Shown: positions 37,311-46,568 of the stretch, one piece after another | How the letters are laid out: each line of letters begins with the position of its first letter | How positions within the stretch are numbered: position 1 is the stretch's first letter | Assembly: GCA_031292565.1 (NCBI GenBank) | Contig: JARLGW010000001.1 | Span: forward strand, 496,001-560,000 | Length of the DNA: 64,000 bases | DNA from: Paludibacteraceae bacterium | Lineage (GTDB): Bacteria; Bacteroidota; Bacteroidia; Bacteroidales; Paludibacteraceae | Direction: 5' to 3' | Made by a program: the position numbers and the translations under genes | The notes under the pieces: generated by a model | The model's input: only the letters and a program-made list of their open reading frames with translations | Told to the model about the DNA's origin: nothing | The model's database searches: none

Positions 37311-38933
37311 TTATCTGTCAATACAAGGAATTACATAGTCAAGCGAAGCCCCGATCATTACCAAGTCGGCAATTTTTTCGCCACAAGTAATAGGGCTCAA
37401 CGCTGAAACCAACGTCATACATGGACTACGGAATTTCACACGATATGGGTTTTTATCTCCCTTGCTGGAAATATATACACCAAAATCGCCACGAGCATTT
37501 TCCACACGTTGGAAGTATTCACCTTCAGGAAGCTTGATAATGGCTTTGGTTTTGGCACAGAAGTCGCCTTCAGGAATACCATCCACTAATTGTTCTAGCA
37601 TTCTCAACGATTCTTCCACTTCATCCAAACGCACGATATATCTTTCAAAGGTACCACCTTCGGTACGCATCATTGGTTCAAATTTAATTTTGTCGTAAGC
37701 TGCATAAGGTTCCAGTTTACGCACATCGTTCATCCAGCCGGAAGCACGACCCGAAGGGCCTGTTACTCCATAAGCAATGGCTTGTTCCTTGGTTAGGAAA
37801 CCAATATCACGCATACGACCACGAGCAATCGGGTTCTCGGTGAAAAGAATATGATATTCTTTCAGCATTTTGCGCATGTATGGGATAAACTCTCTAACTC
37901 TTTTCAAAAAATTAGGGTGAATGTCTTTTGATAAACCACCTATTACACTGTAGTTACACATCAAACGACCGCCACCCGATTCTTCAAAAATATCCATTAT
38001 CTTTTCCCTATCACGCATACCGTAAACAAACGCGGTGATGGAACCCATATCCATACACATACAACCCCATCCCAACAAGTGGGAAGCTATACGGGTTAAT
38101 TCGTCCAAAATAGTACGAACATATTGTGCACGTTCAGGTACTTCCAATTGCAATGCTTTTTCCACGCACAAACAAATCGCATGACGGTTCATGGTGCCGG
38201 ACAAATAATCTAATCGGTCAGCTAAATGCAGCATTTGAGGGTATGTGTATGCTTCACACATTTTTTCAATACCCCGGTGTATATAACCAAAATGCGGATC
38301 TATTTTATTTACCGTTTCACCTTCTAGCGAAACACGTAAATGAAGCACACCGTGGGTTGCAGGGTGCTGAGGACCCATATTTACAATGTATTCTTTTTCT
38401 CCAAACAGTTGGAACGAACTATTTACAAGTCCTTCGTTGGACATGTTCAACGTGGTTACCGTTTCCATTTCTTCAATGGATTGGTTTTCCATCGTCAAGG
38501 GGTTTGAACTCATGTCATAGTCCTTACGCAATGGGAAACCTTCCCAGTTACCACGTAAAAACAACCGACGCATACCCGGATGATTAATGAACTTTATACC
38601 GAAGAAGTCATAAACTTCACGCTCGTATAAATTAGCCGATTCCCATAAATCGGACACCGTGAACAATTCAGGGTTTTCTCTATCCGAAGTACTGGTTTTA
38701 AGCAAGATGGCTTGTTGATTTTTTGCAGTGGAAAACAAGCGATAGATAACGCCTAGCGATTCGCCCCAATCCATACCGATAAGGTCTTGCAAATAATCGA
38801 ATTGCTCTTCCTTACGCAGGTATTCTGCAACGGCTCTCAATTGGGCTGAAGGAACGGTTACCGTTAGTAACGAGCCTTCATCAAAAGTAGCGTCTGAAGC
38901 AAGGGAAAGTATTTTTTCTTTTATATTGTCCAT
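37311..38933 (-). CDS. nuoCD: NADH-quinone oxidoreductase subunits C and D, fused
   Basis: A 540-residue fusion. The NuoC part (about 1-165) ends in NHPGMRRLFLRGNWEGFPLRKDY, its signature; the NuoD part (about 178-540) begins NMGPQHPATHGVLHLRVSLEGE and includes the quinone-site HRGIEKMCE region, DRLDYLSGTMN and a C-terminal VMIGASLDYVIPCIDR. NuoC docks the 30-kDa module and NuoD forms the quinone cavity with NuoB. Fusion also occurs in Escherichia coli and other Bacteroidota. Confidence 0.97.
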   Translation of the reverse strand: MDNIKEKILSLASDATFDEGSLLTVTVPSAQLRAVAEYLRKEEQFDYLQDLIGMDWGESLGVIYRLFSTAKNQQAILLKTSTSDRENPELFTVSDLWESANLYEREVYDFFGIKFINHPGMRRLFLRGNWEGFPLRKDYDMSSNPLTMENQSIEEMETVTTLNMSNEGLVNSSFQLFGEKEYIVNMGPQHPATHGVLHLRVSLEGETVNKIDPHFGYIHRGIEKMCEAYTYPQMLHLADRLDYLSGTMNRHAICLCVEKALQLEVPERAQYVRTILDELTRIASHLLGWGCMCMDMGSITAFVYGMRDREKIMDIFEESGGGRLMCNYSVIGGLSKDIHPNFLKRVREFIPYMRKMLKEYHILFTENPIARGRMRDIGFLTKEQAIAYGVTGPSGRASGWMNDVRKLEPYAAYDKIKFEPMMRTEGGTFERYIVRLDEVEESLRMLEQLVDGIPEGDFCAKTKAIIKLPEGEYFQRVENARGDFGVYISSKGDKNPYRVKFRSPCMTLVSALSPITCGEKIADLVMIGASLDYVIPCIDR

Positions 38934-38963
38934 GTGAACGTTAAATATAATAGATGTAGTTTA

Positions 38964-39539
38964 TTACTTAGTTTCAGGTTTTTCTGGAAGCTTAAAATAA
39001 TCTTCCAGTTTTATTTTGCGTTGCAATTGCATCATGCCATACAACACGGCATCCGGGCGTGGAGGGCAACCGGGGATGTAAACATCAACCGGGATAATTT
39101 CATTCACACCATTCACCACGTGATACGAGCCTTTAAAAGGGCCTCCTGAAATAGCGCAACCGCCCATGGCAATTACATATTTAGGTTCAGCCATTTGGTC
39201 GTACAAACGTTTTAATACTGGAGCCATTTTATGTACAATGGTTCCGGCAACAAAAACCACATCGGCCTGACGAGGTGAGTTACGAGTTACTTCCCAACCA
39301 AAACGAGCAAAATCCGCACGGGCAGCACCCACACACATAAACTCAATACCGCAACAACTGGTGGCAAAGGTTAATGGCCATACTGAATTGGAGCGTCCCC
39401 AATCAATAAAGTCATTTATTTTACCAACAAATATGTTCGTACCGTTTTTACGAAGTTCGTCAACGTATTGTTCCAAATACTCGTTGTCCTTAAAGTCTTC
39501 GTTTGGTATATTCTTTATTTTTATATTCTTTACTTCCAT
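38964..39539 (-). CDS. nuoB: NADH-quinone oxidoreductase subunit B
   Basis: A 191-residue subunit holding the terminal N2 [4Fe-4S] cluster: TSCCGIEFMCVGAARADFARFG with the tandem Cys pair, later GGCAISGGPF and YIPGCPPRPDAVLYGM supplying the other ligands. The frame opens further at 39560, but the ATG at 39539 (MEVKNIKIK) is preceded at proper distance by AAGGAG, lying inside the end of nuoA, so I take that start. It overlaps nuoA by 10 bp. Confidence 0.95.
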   Translation of the reverse strand: MEVKNIKIKNIPNEDFKDNEYLEQYVDELRKNGTNIFVGKINDFIDWGRSNSVWPLTFATSCCGIEFMCVGAARADFARFGWEVTRNSPRQADVVFVAGTIVHKMAPVLKRLYDQMAEPKYVIAMGGCAISGGPFKGSYHVVNGVNEIIPVDVYIPGCPPRPDAVLYGMMQLQRKIKLEDYFKLPEKPETK

Positions 39540-39880
39540 TCTAAGGCTCCTTTCTTCCATGCATAAGCTAACCCTAATACTAAAATTAGTATGAAAAAGC
39601 TAACTGTGATTAATCCCGATGTACCCAAGCTTCTCATCACGATAGCCCAAGGGAATAAAAAGACTGTTTCCACGTCGAACATTAAAAACAGGATGGCAAA
39701 CAAGTAATACCCCACCTTGAAAGGCAACCAGGAGTTTCCTCTGGTTGGGATACCACACTCGTAAGGTTCTCCCTTTTGTGGATTCGTGGAACGCGGAGCA
39801 ATAAGCTTAGCTAGAACTAAAGCGGCTACCACCAAAAAGAGGGCGGTAATAATTGCTACAATTAAAAAAGATTCATTCAT
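39530..39880 (-). CDS. nuoA: NADH-quinone oxidoreductase subunit A
   Basis: A 116-residue, three-helix subunit. KGEPYECGIPTRGNSWLPFKVGYYLFAILFLMFDVETVFLFPW (about 37-79) contains the quinone-loop Cys and the conserved Asp/Glu of the second helix. First gene of the 11-subunit-type operon. A TATATTTG box lies about 75 bp upstream. Confidence 0.95.
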   Translation of the reverse strand: MNESFLIVAIITALFLVVAALVLAKLIAPRSTNPQKGEPYECGIPTRGNSWLPFKVGYYLFAILFLMFDVETVFLFPWAIVMRSLGTSGLITVSFFILILVLGLAYAWKKGALEWK

Positions 39881-39952
39881 ATTATTAACACGATTTTATT
39901 CAACAGATGAACAAACGAATAAAAATTTTCTTTACCTAAAGTTTTGAGAGCA

Positions 39953-39960
39953 CAAATATA
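39953..39960 (-). promoter_or_regulatory. Probable -7 box of the nuo operon
   Basis: Minus-strand TATATTTG fits TAnnTTTG; the -33 region is not clear. Confidence 0.5.
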
Positions 39961-40140
39961 CAATCTCAAAAAAAATATTTCGACTTTATTGAAAAAAAAT
40001 TATAAACATTTTAAGCAACTAAAAAACAGTAATTTAAACTATATTTCGACAGATTTCACTGTTATTAAATTTATCTTAAATAAACGAAACGATGTTTTTT
40101 AACACAAATTCCAGCCCTGCTCAATCTCGGTTCTGAGTGT

Positions 40141-40175
40141 AAAAAAAACAAAAAACACATCTAAAAAGATGTGTT
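40141..40175 (-). terminator. nadC terminator
   Basis: AACACATCT / AGATGTGTT stem (9 bp) with a four-base loop, followed on the minus strand by a T-rich run. It separates nadC from the nuo operon downstream. Confidence 0.85.
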
Positions 40176-40191
40176 CCTATTTTTATGTAGT

Positions 40192-41034
40192 TTATTTTAT
40201 GGCTTTAAAACTCATGTCCAGACTTTTTACCGAGTGTGTGAGTGCTCCTACCGAGATATAATCCACCCCGCATTCGGCATACGATCGCAACGTATCAAAG
40301 GTTATGCCGCCCGACGATTCCGTTTCATACCGTCCACCAATCAGCTCCACGGCTTTACGGGTATTCTCCCGTGTGAAATTATCCAGCATAATGCGGTTCA
40401 CTCCACCACAGTCAAGTACCTGTTGCAGCTCATCCAAATTACGGACTTCTATTTCTATTTTAAGTGGCTTGTTCTTGTCTTTGCAATATTGTTTCGCCCC
40501 GTTAATAGCGTTGGCTATGCCTCCGGCAAAATCCACATGGTTGTCTTTAAGCAGAATCATGTCATACAGGCCGATGCGATGGTTGGTGCCCCCTCCTATT
40601 TTCACCGCCTCTTTTTCAAGCAAGCGTAGGCCGGGAGTGGTTTTGCGTGTATCAAGCACCTTGGTTTTAAGTCCTTCCAGCTGTTGGGCATACTTATGTG
40701 TAACGGTAGCCACGCCACTCATGCGCTGCATGATGTTAAGCATCAAGCGTTCCGTTTGCAGCAGGGAAAGCACTTTTCCTTCCACCACAAAAGCTACATC
40801 ACCGGGCTTTACCACCGCCCCGTCGTGCAGGTAAACGGTCATCTTCAAATCAGGATCGAAACTGGCAAAAATTTGGCGGGCAATATCCACCCCTGCCAAT
40901 ATTCCGTTGTCCTTAACTATTAATTGCGATTTTCCCCTTGCTGTTTCGGGGATACAGGAAAGGGATGTATGATCGCCATCCCCAATATCTTCAGCAAACC
41001 AATATTTGATAAGCTCTTGATACTGATTATTCAT
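40192..41034 (-). CDS. nadC: Nicotinate-nucleotide pyrophosphorylase (carboxylating)
   Basis: A 280-residue quinolinate phosphoribosyltransferase, which turns quinolinate and PRPP into nicotinate mononucleotide in de novo NAD synthesis. Blocks in order: EDIGDGDHTSLSCIP (about 15-29), LNIMQRMSGVATVTHKY, DTRKTTPGLRLLEKEAVKIGGGTNHR (about 128-153, phosphate-binding Arg/Lys) and LLKDNHV, then IEIEVRNLDEL and ESSGGITFDTL. Its first codons overlap the DUF4783 gene by 8 bp. Confidence 0.96.
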   Translation of the reverse strand: MNNQYQELIKYWFAEDIGDGDHTSLSCIPETARGKSQLIVKDNGILAGVDIARQIFASFDPDLKMTVYLHDGAVVKPGDVAFVVEGKVLSLLQTERLMLNIMQRMSGVATVTHKYAQQLEGLKTKVLDTRKTTPGLRLLEKEAVKIGGGTNHRIGLYDMILLKDNHVDFAGGIANAINGAKQYCKDKNKPLKIEIEVRNLDELQQVLDCGGVNRIMLDNFTRENTRKAVELIGGRYETESSGGITFDTLRSYAECGVDYISVGALTHSVKSLDMSFKAIK

Positions 41035-41434
41035 TCGGATTTTCTATTCTGAGTTGATATACTAATGTCTGCGCACCTTTTTTACGTGCAAATAAGGATA
41101 CACGAAAACTTCCGGTTGAGGAAACGTAGGTGGCAATTAAAAATGTCGCATTCTCTTTGGTTCCTTTATGAACCACCACAAAATCTTTCACGGGGTTCCG
41201 GCGAAAGAAATCGGTTAAAATACTTTTAGCCTGTTGCTTTGTATAAAAATTATCCGCTTTGGGTAGAATTAATTCCACATTGTCGTTGAAAAAAGCAGCA
41301 ACACCATCACCTCTACCTTCTTTAAAAGCACGAATAAGTTCATTGGGCACTTCGTTGGTTTGTGCCACGAGGCCTTGCGCAAACAAAGCGAACACAAAAG
41401 CGAACCCTATCAAATATTTTACTCCTTGCTTCAT
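41027..41434 (-). CDS. DUF4783 family exported protein
   Basis: A 135-residue protein with a signal peptide (about 1-24, cleavage after FAQGLVA) and a small alpha+beta domain resembling the NTF2/lumazine-binding-like fold of DUF4783 (FKEGRGDGVAAFFNDNVELIL, KQQAKSILTDFFRRNPVKDF). Probably periplasmic. The 3' end overlaps nadC by 8 bp, so the two are likely translated from one message; a functional link to NAD synthesis is not evident. Confidence 0.85.
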   Translation of the reverse strand: MKQGVKYLIGFAFVFALFAQGLVAQTNEVPNELIRAFKEGRGDGVAAFFNDNVELILPKADNFYTKQQAKSILTDFFRRNPVKDFVVVHKGTKENATFLIATYVSSTGSFRVSLFARKKGAQTLVYQLRIENPNE

Positions 41435-41669
41435 AATTTACTTTTTTATATTCAAGACAAAAACGATACCAACAAACATTTATTCAAAATTCTTGTTTTC
41501 TTAATTAAAGAAAGTACGATATTTGCATTACTTACAATTAGAAGTTACAAAAGTAATATTTTTTAACTTTAAAAATATATATTTCAAATTATAATTTCGT
41601 GAAAAAATCAATTTAGTACCTATTATATATAGGTGTAAGTTGTATTTTTTCATTCCGAACTTCATCATT

Positions 41670-42143
41670 ATGAAAATAGTTTTATTGGTAGTTGGCAAAA
41701 CAAACGAGAAATACCTGCTGGAAGGGATTAGCGAATATCAGAACCGGTTAAAATTTTACATCCCTTTCCAACTGGAGATAATACCCGAATTAAAAAATAC
41801 CAAGAGCCTGTCATTCCAACTGCAAAAAGAAAAGAGTTCGGAACTGATACTTCAATCGTTACAAGAATCGGATGAAGTTATTTTACTCGACGAGCAGGGA
41901 AAAGAATATACATCGGTAAACTTTGCACGATTTATGGAGCAAAAAATGTCGGCATCACCCAAACGGCTTGTTTTTGTTATCGGTGGCCCTTACGGATTTT
42001 CGGAAAAACTATATGAACGAGCCAACGGCAAACTGTCAGTATCGCAAATGACATTTTCGCACCAGATGATACGACTTATTTTTATAGAACAGCTATACCG
42101 GGCAATGACTATTATTAAAGGTGAACCCTATCATCACGAATAA
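41670..42143 (+). CDS. rlmH: 23S rRNA pseudouridine-1915 N3-methyltransferase
   Basis: A 157-residue SPOUT-class methyltransferase acting on helix 69 of 23S rRNA. LLVVGKTNEKYLLEGISEY, VILLDEQGKEYTSVNFA, FVIGGPYGFSEKLYERA and the C-terminal SQMTFSHQMIRLIFIEQLYRAMTIIKGEPYHHE are diagnostic, including the knot. The frame opens ten codons earlier at 41640, but MKIVLLVVGK at 41670 is the family start. It is 3 bp upstream of a large histidine kinase gene. Confidence 0.96.
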   Translation: MKIVLLVVGKTNEKYLLEGISEYQNRLKFYIPFQLEIIPELKNTKSLSFQLQKEKSSELILQSLQESDEVILLDEQGKEYTSVNFARFMEQKMSASPKRLVFVIGGPYGFSEKLYERANGKLSVSQMTFSHQMIRLIFIEQLYRAMTIIKGEPYHHE

Positions 42144-42146
42144 CGC

Positions 42147-45100
42147 ATGAAAAAAATAAAGAAAATATATATCGTCCTTTTTTCAGCCATGCTTCTCTGC
42201 TTTGTGTTGGCCGGAACGTTTCAATGGTTCTACACCGAATCGGCACACAAAGACCCTGACATACACGAGTTTCAAGCACAGCTGGAAAAGAAGGTAGTGA
42301 ATGCACGGCTCCAACTTAACGACATGCTGGACAGTATTAAAAAAGGGAAAGCTTATTTTAGTTTAACCCCTTCGGATAAAGATATTTCGTACTACATATA
42401 TAAAAACGATTCGCTTGTTTTTTGGACGGAAAACGAACTGGGCGTACCCGTGCAATATGCCGGGCTGAAACAGCAAACACCTTTTTTGGAACTTAGGCAT
42501 GCTTACTGCGTGTATCAACGGATTCGATACAAGGACTTAATATTGGCGGCTGTAATAAAAATAAAAAGCAATTACGACAACCCCAACCCTTATCTTGTAA
42601 ACGGATTTACCACTGAATTCGATTTGGATCCGCAAGTGCGTATAGTGAAAGGAAGCCCGGAGGACAAAAACGCCGTTTTCCTTCCACCGCATCAATACCT
42701 GTTCTCCCTGTCCAACAACAAGGAAGCTCCCGTGTACGAAAGTTTATTTGCCATCATCAGCATCATTTGCTGGATAAGCGGTTTCCTACTCCTATTCATA
42801 GGCATCGGTGCATCGTATTTATTGCTGGGAAAAGAAAAGCCTACCCTACTCTTCCTCTTTGCATCTGCTTTTGTATCGGCGGTTATTTTATCTATATTCA
42901 TACAGCTCAACATCCCGTCCATCCTATTTTCGTCGGACATCTTTTCGCCTATTTATTATGCTTCGGGAAATTTTTTGCCTTCGCTGGGACATTTAATCAT
43001 CCTAAGTACCTTTATATTAGGTGAAGTTATTTTCTTCTTTTTGCATCTAGATAAAAGCTCTTTCAAATTCACCGGCAAATACGCCAAACACGTTAATTAC
43101 CTATTTCCCGTCATCAGCCTGCTATCCTTTATCGCGGTTTGCTTATTACTTAAAAACCTGATTTACAATTCATCTTTCGACATCACCTTGGTGGAGTCGG
43201 AAAACATATCTTCCCTTTCCCTTATTTCCATCACGCTTATTCTTAGCTGGATAATATGCTTCGTTTTAATACGGTATAAACTGTTGCAAATACTGGGGGA
43301 GAAAATAAACCTCAAAACATCCCTCCTGTATAATGCCCTTGTAGCCATCGGAATTTTAGCAGGAGCATGGGTGTTCGGGCTCGATTTATTTCTCTCCCTG
43401 TGGTATTTCGGGTTATGCACCATTATTGATTACCTGTATTTCAAGCGGAAAGCATTTTTCTCCATGGCCAATATTACCGTGCTGGTGTTGGGGTTCACCA
43501 CGTTTATTGTCTATTATTCGGTAAAACATACCCATGTAAAAATGGCCAACAAATACCAGATAATGGCCACCAATATTCAATCAAGCGAAATGCTGAACCG
43601 AAACATTTTAGCCGAAATACTTTTTGAAGAAGTTAACGAAGATTTGTACGACGACGAATCGTTGCTCGAAATATCCAACAAAAAAGACAGCTCGTCCATC
43701 GAACTGCAAAACTATTTGCAACGCACCTATTTCCGTGGCTTTTGGAGTAATTATGATATTAAATTCTACCTGTTTCAACAAGAACATCCGTCAAAAGCCG
43801 ATTTGGAAAAGGTACAATTTTACAACAACCTGATACAGAAATCGGAACAAGTAAAAAAGACGAATTTTTATTTCTGCACCGACCCCAAATCGAAAATAGA
43901 TTACCTGGGGGTGTTCGATTTGCACAAGGAAGTGTTGTACATTGAGTTCTACTCCAAGCTGCTTACCGCCAGTTATAGCTACCCGGAACCGCTACTGAAA
44001 TCGGAAAGCAAAAACAACAACCTGAGCCAAAACGTATCTATTGCCAATTACGAAAACGGAGTGATGCATGCCCAACGGGGTGGATTTATTTATCCCACCC
44101 GTACAAACTGGATACCGAAACACGACCAAAAATCGTTTTCGTTCGACTACAAGGGTTATACCCACTTCGTGTACAACGGAAAAGGGAAAAACACCATCGT
44201 GGTGAGTCGGCAGCAAAAAGAAAATTTTTACATATACCTTACCTATTGGGCTTACCTTTTTGCTTTTTATTTTCTCATTTCTTTGTTAGTGTATAGCCCT
44301 GTGTCGTTACGAAACAGGCAGAAACGCAAAGGCTCTTTCAGCTTCCTGTACAAGCTGCAATTATCATTCACGCTACTGCTTATTATCAGTTTCATGGCCG
44401 TGTTCCTCGTGTCGTTGAATTACATTATCAACCAATCGAAAAACAGGCAAAACAGCGATATACAAAACAAAACCCGTTACATACAAAAGTACATACAAGA
44501 ATCGTTCAAGGACTGCGACAACCTGAAACAGGTAAACGTGATGGATTTGAATTTCTACCTACAGGATTTGTCCAAAATTTACCAAACCGACATTCATATT
44601 TTCGACAACCGGGGCTTTTTGGTAGGTACCTCGCAACCCATCATTTTTGCACGCGGGCTGGCCAGTTTGTACATATCGCCCATACCATTTTTCGAGAAAC
44701 GGAATAATTACACGCAAACCGAACACATCGGGAAGCTGAACTACCTATCAGCCTACACCCGTATATACAACGACAAAAACAAATTGCTTGGCTACATGGC
44801 GGTGCCCTCCTTCCTTAGTTCGGATCAAATGCACAAGGAAATATTCGATCTCGTGGCGGTAATTATTAACGTGTACCTGCTAATCATCGTGGTGGCCTCA
44901 CTGTTAAGCCTGTTTATAAGCAACCAACTCACAAAACCGATAAAGACACTGGAGGATAAACTAAACGCCATCAACCTGAAAGGCAAAAACGAACGCATTG
45001 AGTACAAACATCAGGATGAAATAGGACACTTGGTGGAACAATACAATAAGATGGTGGACAAACTGGAGGAAAGTGCCAAAACCTTGGCCAAAGACGAACG

Positions 45101-45767
45101 CGAATCGGCCTGGAAGCAAATGGCACGACAGGTAACGCACGAAATAAACAACCCCCTCACACCGATGAAACTCACCATACAGCATTTGCAACGGATGCAA
45201 ACCATAGACCCGGAAGCGTTTAACGAATACTTTAAAAAATCGTCGCAATTACTGATTGAACAAATAGAACATCTATCAGCCATTGCCACAGCTTTTTCCG
45301 ACTTTGCAAAAATGCCGGAAACGCAAATAGAACACGTGAATATTTCCGACAGGCTGGAACAGATTATAGAACTATTCAAAAACAACCGCGAGCACGTGGA
45401 GATTACCTACACCCCCACCCCAGAACAGCTACTGGTACTGGCGGATAAGGAACAGCTCACGCAGGTATTTAACAACCTGCTGAAAAATGCCATACAAGCC
45501 ATCCCCACGAACAAAAAGGGTTATATCCATATCGCAACGGAAGTGAAAAACAAGCACGTACGTGTAGAAATAAAAGACAACGGCACCGGGATAGAAACGG
45601 ACATACAGGATAAACTATTTACCCCCAACTTCACCACCAAAACAAGCGGCATGGGCTTAGGGCTGGCCATAGTGAAAAACATAGTAACGGGCAACGGCGG
45701 AAAGATATGGTTTACCACCACACCCAACGAGGGTACAAGTTTCTTTGTGGAATTTCCATTAGTATAA
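42147..45767 (+). CDS. Very large multi-membrane-segment sensor histidine kinase
   Basis: A 1206-residue protein. From the N-terminus: helix (5-27), extracytoplasmic domain (about 28-197), a block of seven or eight helices (about 200-460), a second extracytoplasmic domain (about 465-690), helices at about 695-718 and 738-762, a third extracytoplasmic sensor domain (about 765-898), helix (900-924), HAMP (about 922-980), HisKA with QVTHEINNPLTPMKL (phospho-acceptor His 998) and a HATPase domain with N-box FNNLLKNAIQA, DNGTGI and GMGLGL. The kinase core is complete and NtrY-like; no receiver domain is fused and no response regulator is nearby. It follows rlmH by 3 bp. Signal unknown. Confidence 0.9.
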   Translation: MKKIKKIYIVLFSAMLLCFVLAGTFQWFYTESAHKDPDIHEFQAQLEKKVVNARLQLNDMLDSIKKGKAYFSLTPSDKDISYYIYKNDSLVFWTENELGVPVQYAGLKQQTPFLELRHAYCVYQRIRYKDLILAAVIKIKSNYDNPNPYLVNGFTTEFDLDPQVRIVKGSPEDKNAVFLPPHQYLFSLSNNKEAPVYESLFAIISIICWISGFLLLFIGIGASYLLLGKEKPTLLFLFASAFVSAVILSIFIQLNIPSILFSSDIFSPIYYASGNFLPSLGHLIILSTFILGEVIFFFLHLDKSSFKFTGKYAKHVNYLFPVISLLSFIAVCLLLKNLIYNSSFDITLVESENISSLSLISITLILSWIICFVLIRYKLLQILGEKINLKTSLLYNALVAIGILAGAWVFGLDLFLSLWYFGLCTIIDYLYFKRKAFFSMANITVLVLGFTTFIVYYSVKHTHVKMANKYQIMATNIQSSEMLNRNILAEILFEEVNEDLYDDESLLEISNKKDSSSIELQNYLQRTYFRGFWSNYDIKFYLFQQEHPSKADLEKVQFYNNLIQKSEQVKKTNFYFCTDPKSKIDYLGVFDLHKEVLYIEFYSKLLTASYSYPEPLLKSESKNNNLSQNVSIANYENGVMHAQRGGFIYPTRTNWIPKHDQKSFSFDYKGYTHFVYNGKGKNTIVVSRQQKENFYIYLTYWAYLFAFYFLISLLVYSPVSLRNRQKRKGSFSFLYKLQLSFTLLLIISFMAVFLVSLNYIINQSKNRQNSDIQNKTRYIQKYIQESFKDCDNLKQVNVMDLNFYLQDLSKIYQTDIHIFDNRGFLVGTSQPIIFARGLASLYISPIPFFEKRNNYTQTEHIGKLNYLSAYTRIYNDKNKLLGYMAVPSFLSSDQMHKEIFDLVAVIINVYLLIIVVASLLSLFISNQLTKPIKTLEDKLNAINLKGKNERIEYKHQDEIGHLVEQYNKMVDKLEESAKTLAKDERESAWKQMARQVTHEINNPLTPMKLTIQHLQRMQTIDPEAFNEYFKKSSQLLIEQIEHLSAIATAFSDFAKMPETQIEHVNISDRLEQIIELFKNNREHVEITYTPTPEQLLVLADKEQLTQVFNNLLKNAIQAIPTNKKGYIHIATEVKNKHVRVEIKDNGTGIETDIQDKLFTPNFTTKTSGMGLGLAIVKNIVTGNGGKIWFTTTPNEGTSFFVEFPLV

Positions 45768-45800
45768 ACGGTAGTAATGGAGAAAATAAAGTAGCGATCC

Positions 45801-45885
45801 TTGCAAAACCTTTTGCGACCCTTGCGGTAAAACATTCAACCGCAAAGCACACCAAGAAAAACGCCAAGAGCGCAACAAAAGCCAA
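45801..45885 (+). repeat. CGCAAAG-type low-complexity repeat after the kinase gene
   Basis: Short units such as TTTTGCGACC, CTTGCGGT, ACCGCAAAGC, ACGCCAAGAG and CGCAAC follow each other, and CTTGCGGT (45821-45828) can pair with ACCGCAA (45839-45845). It fills most of the 140 bp between two converging genes. The word type resembles that of the repeats at 46499 and 46862. Confidence 0.5.
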
Positions 45886-45907
45886 AGAATTAATAGGATA
45901 GAATATA

Positions 45908-46483
45908 TCAGAGGTACAAGCGTTTATCCAAAACAGCCTTATATACTAAGGGATGCAACCATAAGCCTGCCTCCTTTTTCTCACGTATAAGCTCCCGTAT
46001 TTGAGTAGATGAGATGGAATATAACGGTGCGCCAACTTCTAATTGCACTTGAGGATAACGTAAATGAAGCGGAGCCAAATCGACCCCTTCGCGAGGGTAC
46101 ACCAGGAGCGGGTATTTCGCCAAAATAAGCTCGTAATCCTTCCAGCGATGAAATAAGGCCAAATTGTCAGCCCCAATAATCAAGGTAAATTCTTTTTGTG
46201 GATAACGCTTTTGCAAATGCTCCAGCGTATGAATGGTATAACTGGGTTTTGGCAACGAAAATTCCACATCGCAGCCTTTCATCTTCTTTTCTTCCGCTAT
46301 GGCAAGATTCACCAATTGGAGCCGAAGGCTATCGGGCAACAAACCGGCATCCTGCTTCAATGGATTTTGCGGGCTCACCACGAACCAAATCTCCTCCAAA
46401 GCAGTATGCTCCAGCAAATACTTTGCTAAAGCCAGATGCCCCAAATGAACGGGATTGAATGAACCGAAAAAAAGTCCTGTCAT
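45908..46483 (-). CDS. nadD: Nicotinate-nucleotide adenylyltransferase
   Basis: A 191-residue nucleotidyltransferase making deamido-NAD from nicotinate mononucleotide and ATP. The start TGLFFGSFNPVHLGHLALAKYLL has the nucleotide-binding (H/T)xGH motif, FVVSPQNPLK and FTLIIGADNLALFHRWKDYELI follow, and YSISSTQIRELIREKK is the C-terminal ATP-binding signature. It is the third gene of a yicC-gmk-nadD order but separated from gmk by a 415-bp repeat-bearing gap. It works in the same pathway as nadC at 40192. Confidence 0.95.
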   Translation of the reverse strand: MTGLFFGSFNPVHLGHLALAKYLLEHTALEEIWFVVSPQNPLKQDAGLLPDSLRLQLVNLAIAEEKKMKGCDVEFSLPKPSYTIHTLEHLQKRYPQKEFTLIIGADNLALFHRWKDYELILAKYPLLVYPREGVDLAPLHLRYPQVQLEVGAPLYSISSTQIRELIREKKEAGLWLHPLVYKAVLDKRLYL

Positions 46484-46498
46484 AAGTTTACGAAAGAA

Positions 46499-46529
46499 AG
46501 ATTAAACGCTAAGACTCGAAGACTCAAAG
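46499..46529 (+). repeat. Left arm of an inverted repeat bracketing the gmk-nadD gap
   Basis: AGATTAAACGCTAAGACTCG plus 11 more bases match, inverted and with a few changes, the sequence at 46862-46893; the shared core is AAGACTCGAAGAC. Confidence 0.75.
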
Positions 46530-46568
46530 TTTATTTTAAAAAAAATTATATGTCTGATAAATAATTAT

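Larger units (their letters stand above)
39881..40191. other. Gap between nuoA and nadC
   Basis: These 311 bp hold the nadC terminator (40141-40175), the probable nuo promoter and otherwise only A+T-rich sequence. No gene or repeat was recognised. Confidence 0.7.

Noticed and set aside
42147-45767. Hybrid histidine kinase with a receiver domain
   Set aside because: The protein ends directly after the HATPase domain; no receiver Asp region is present.
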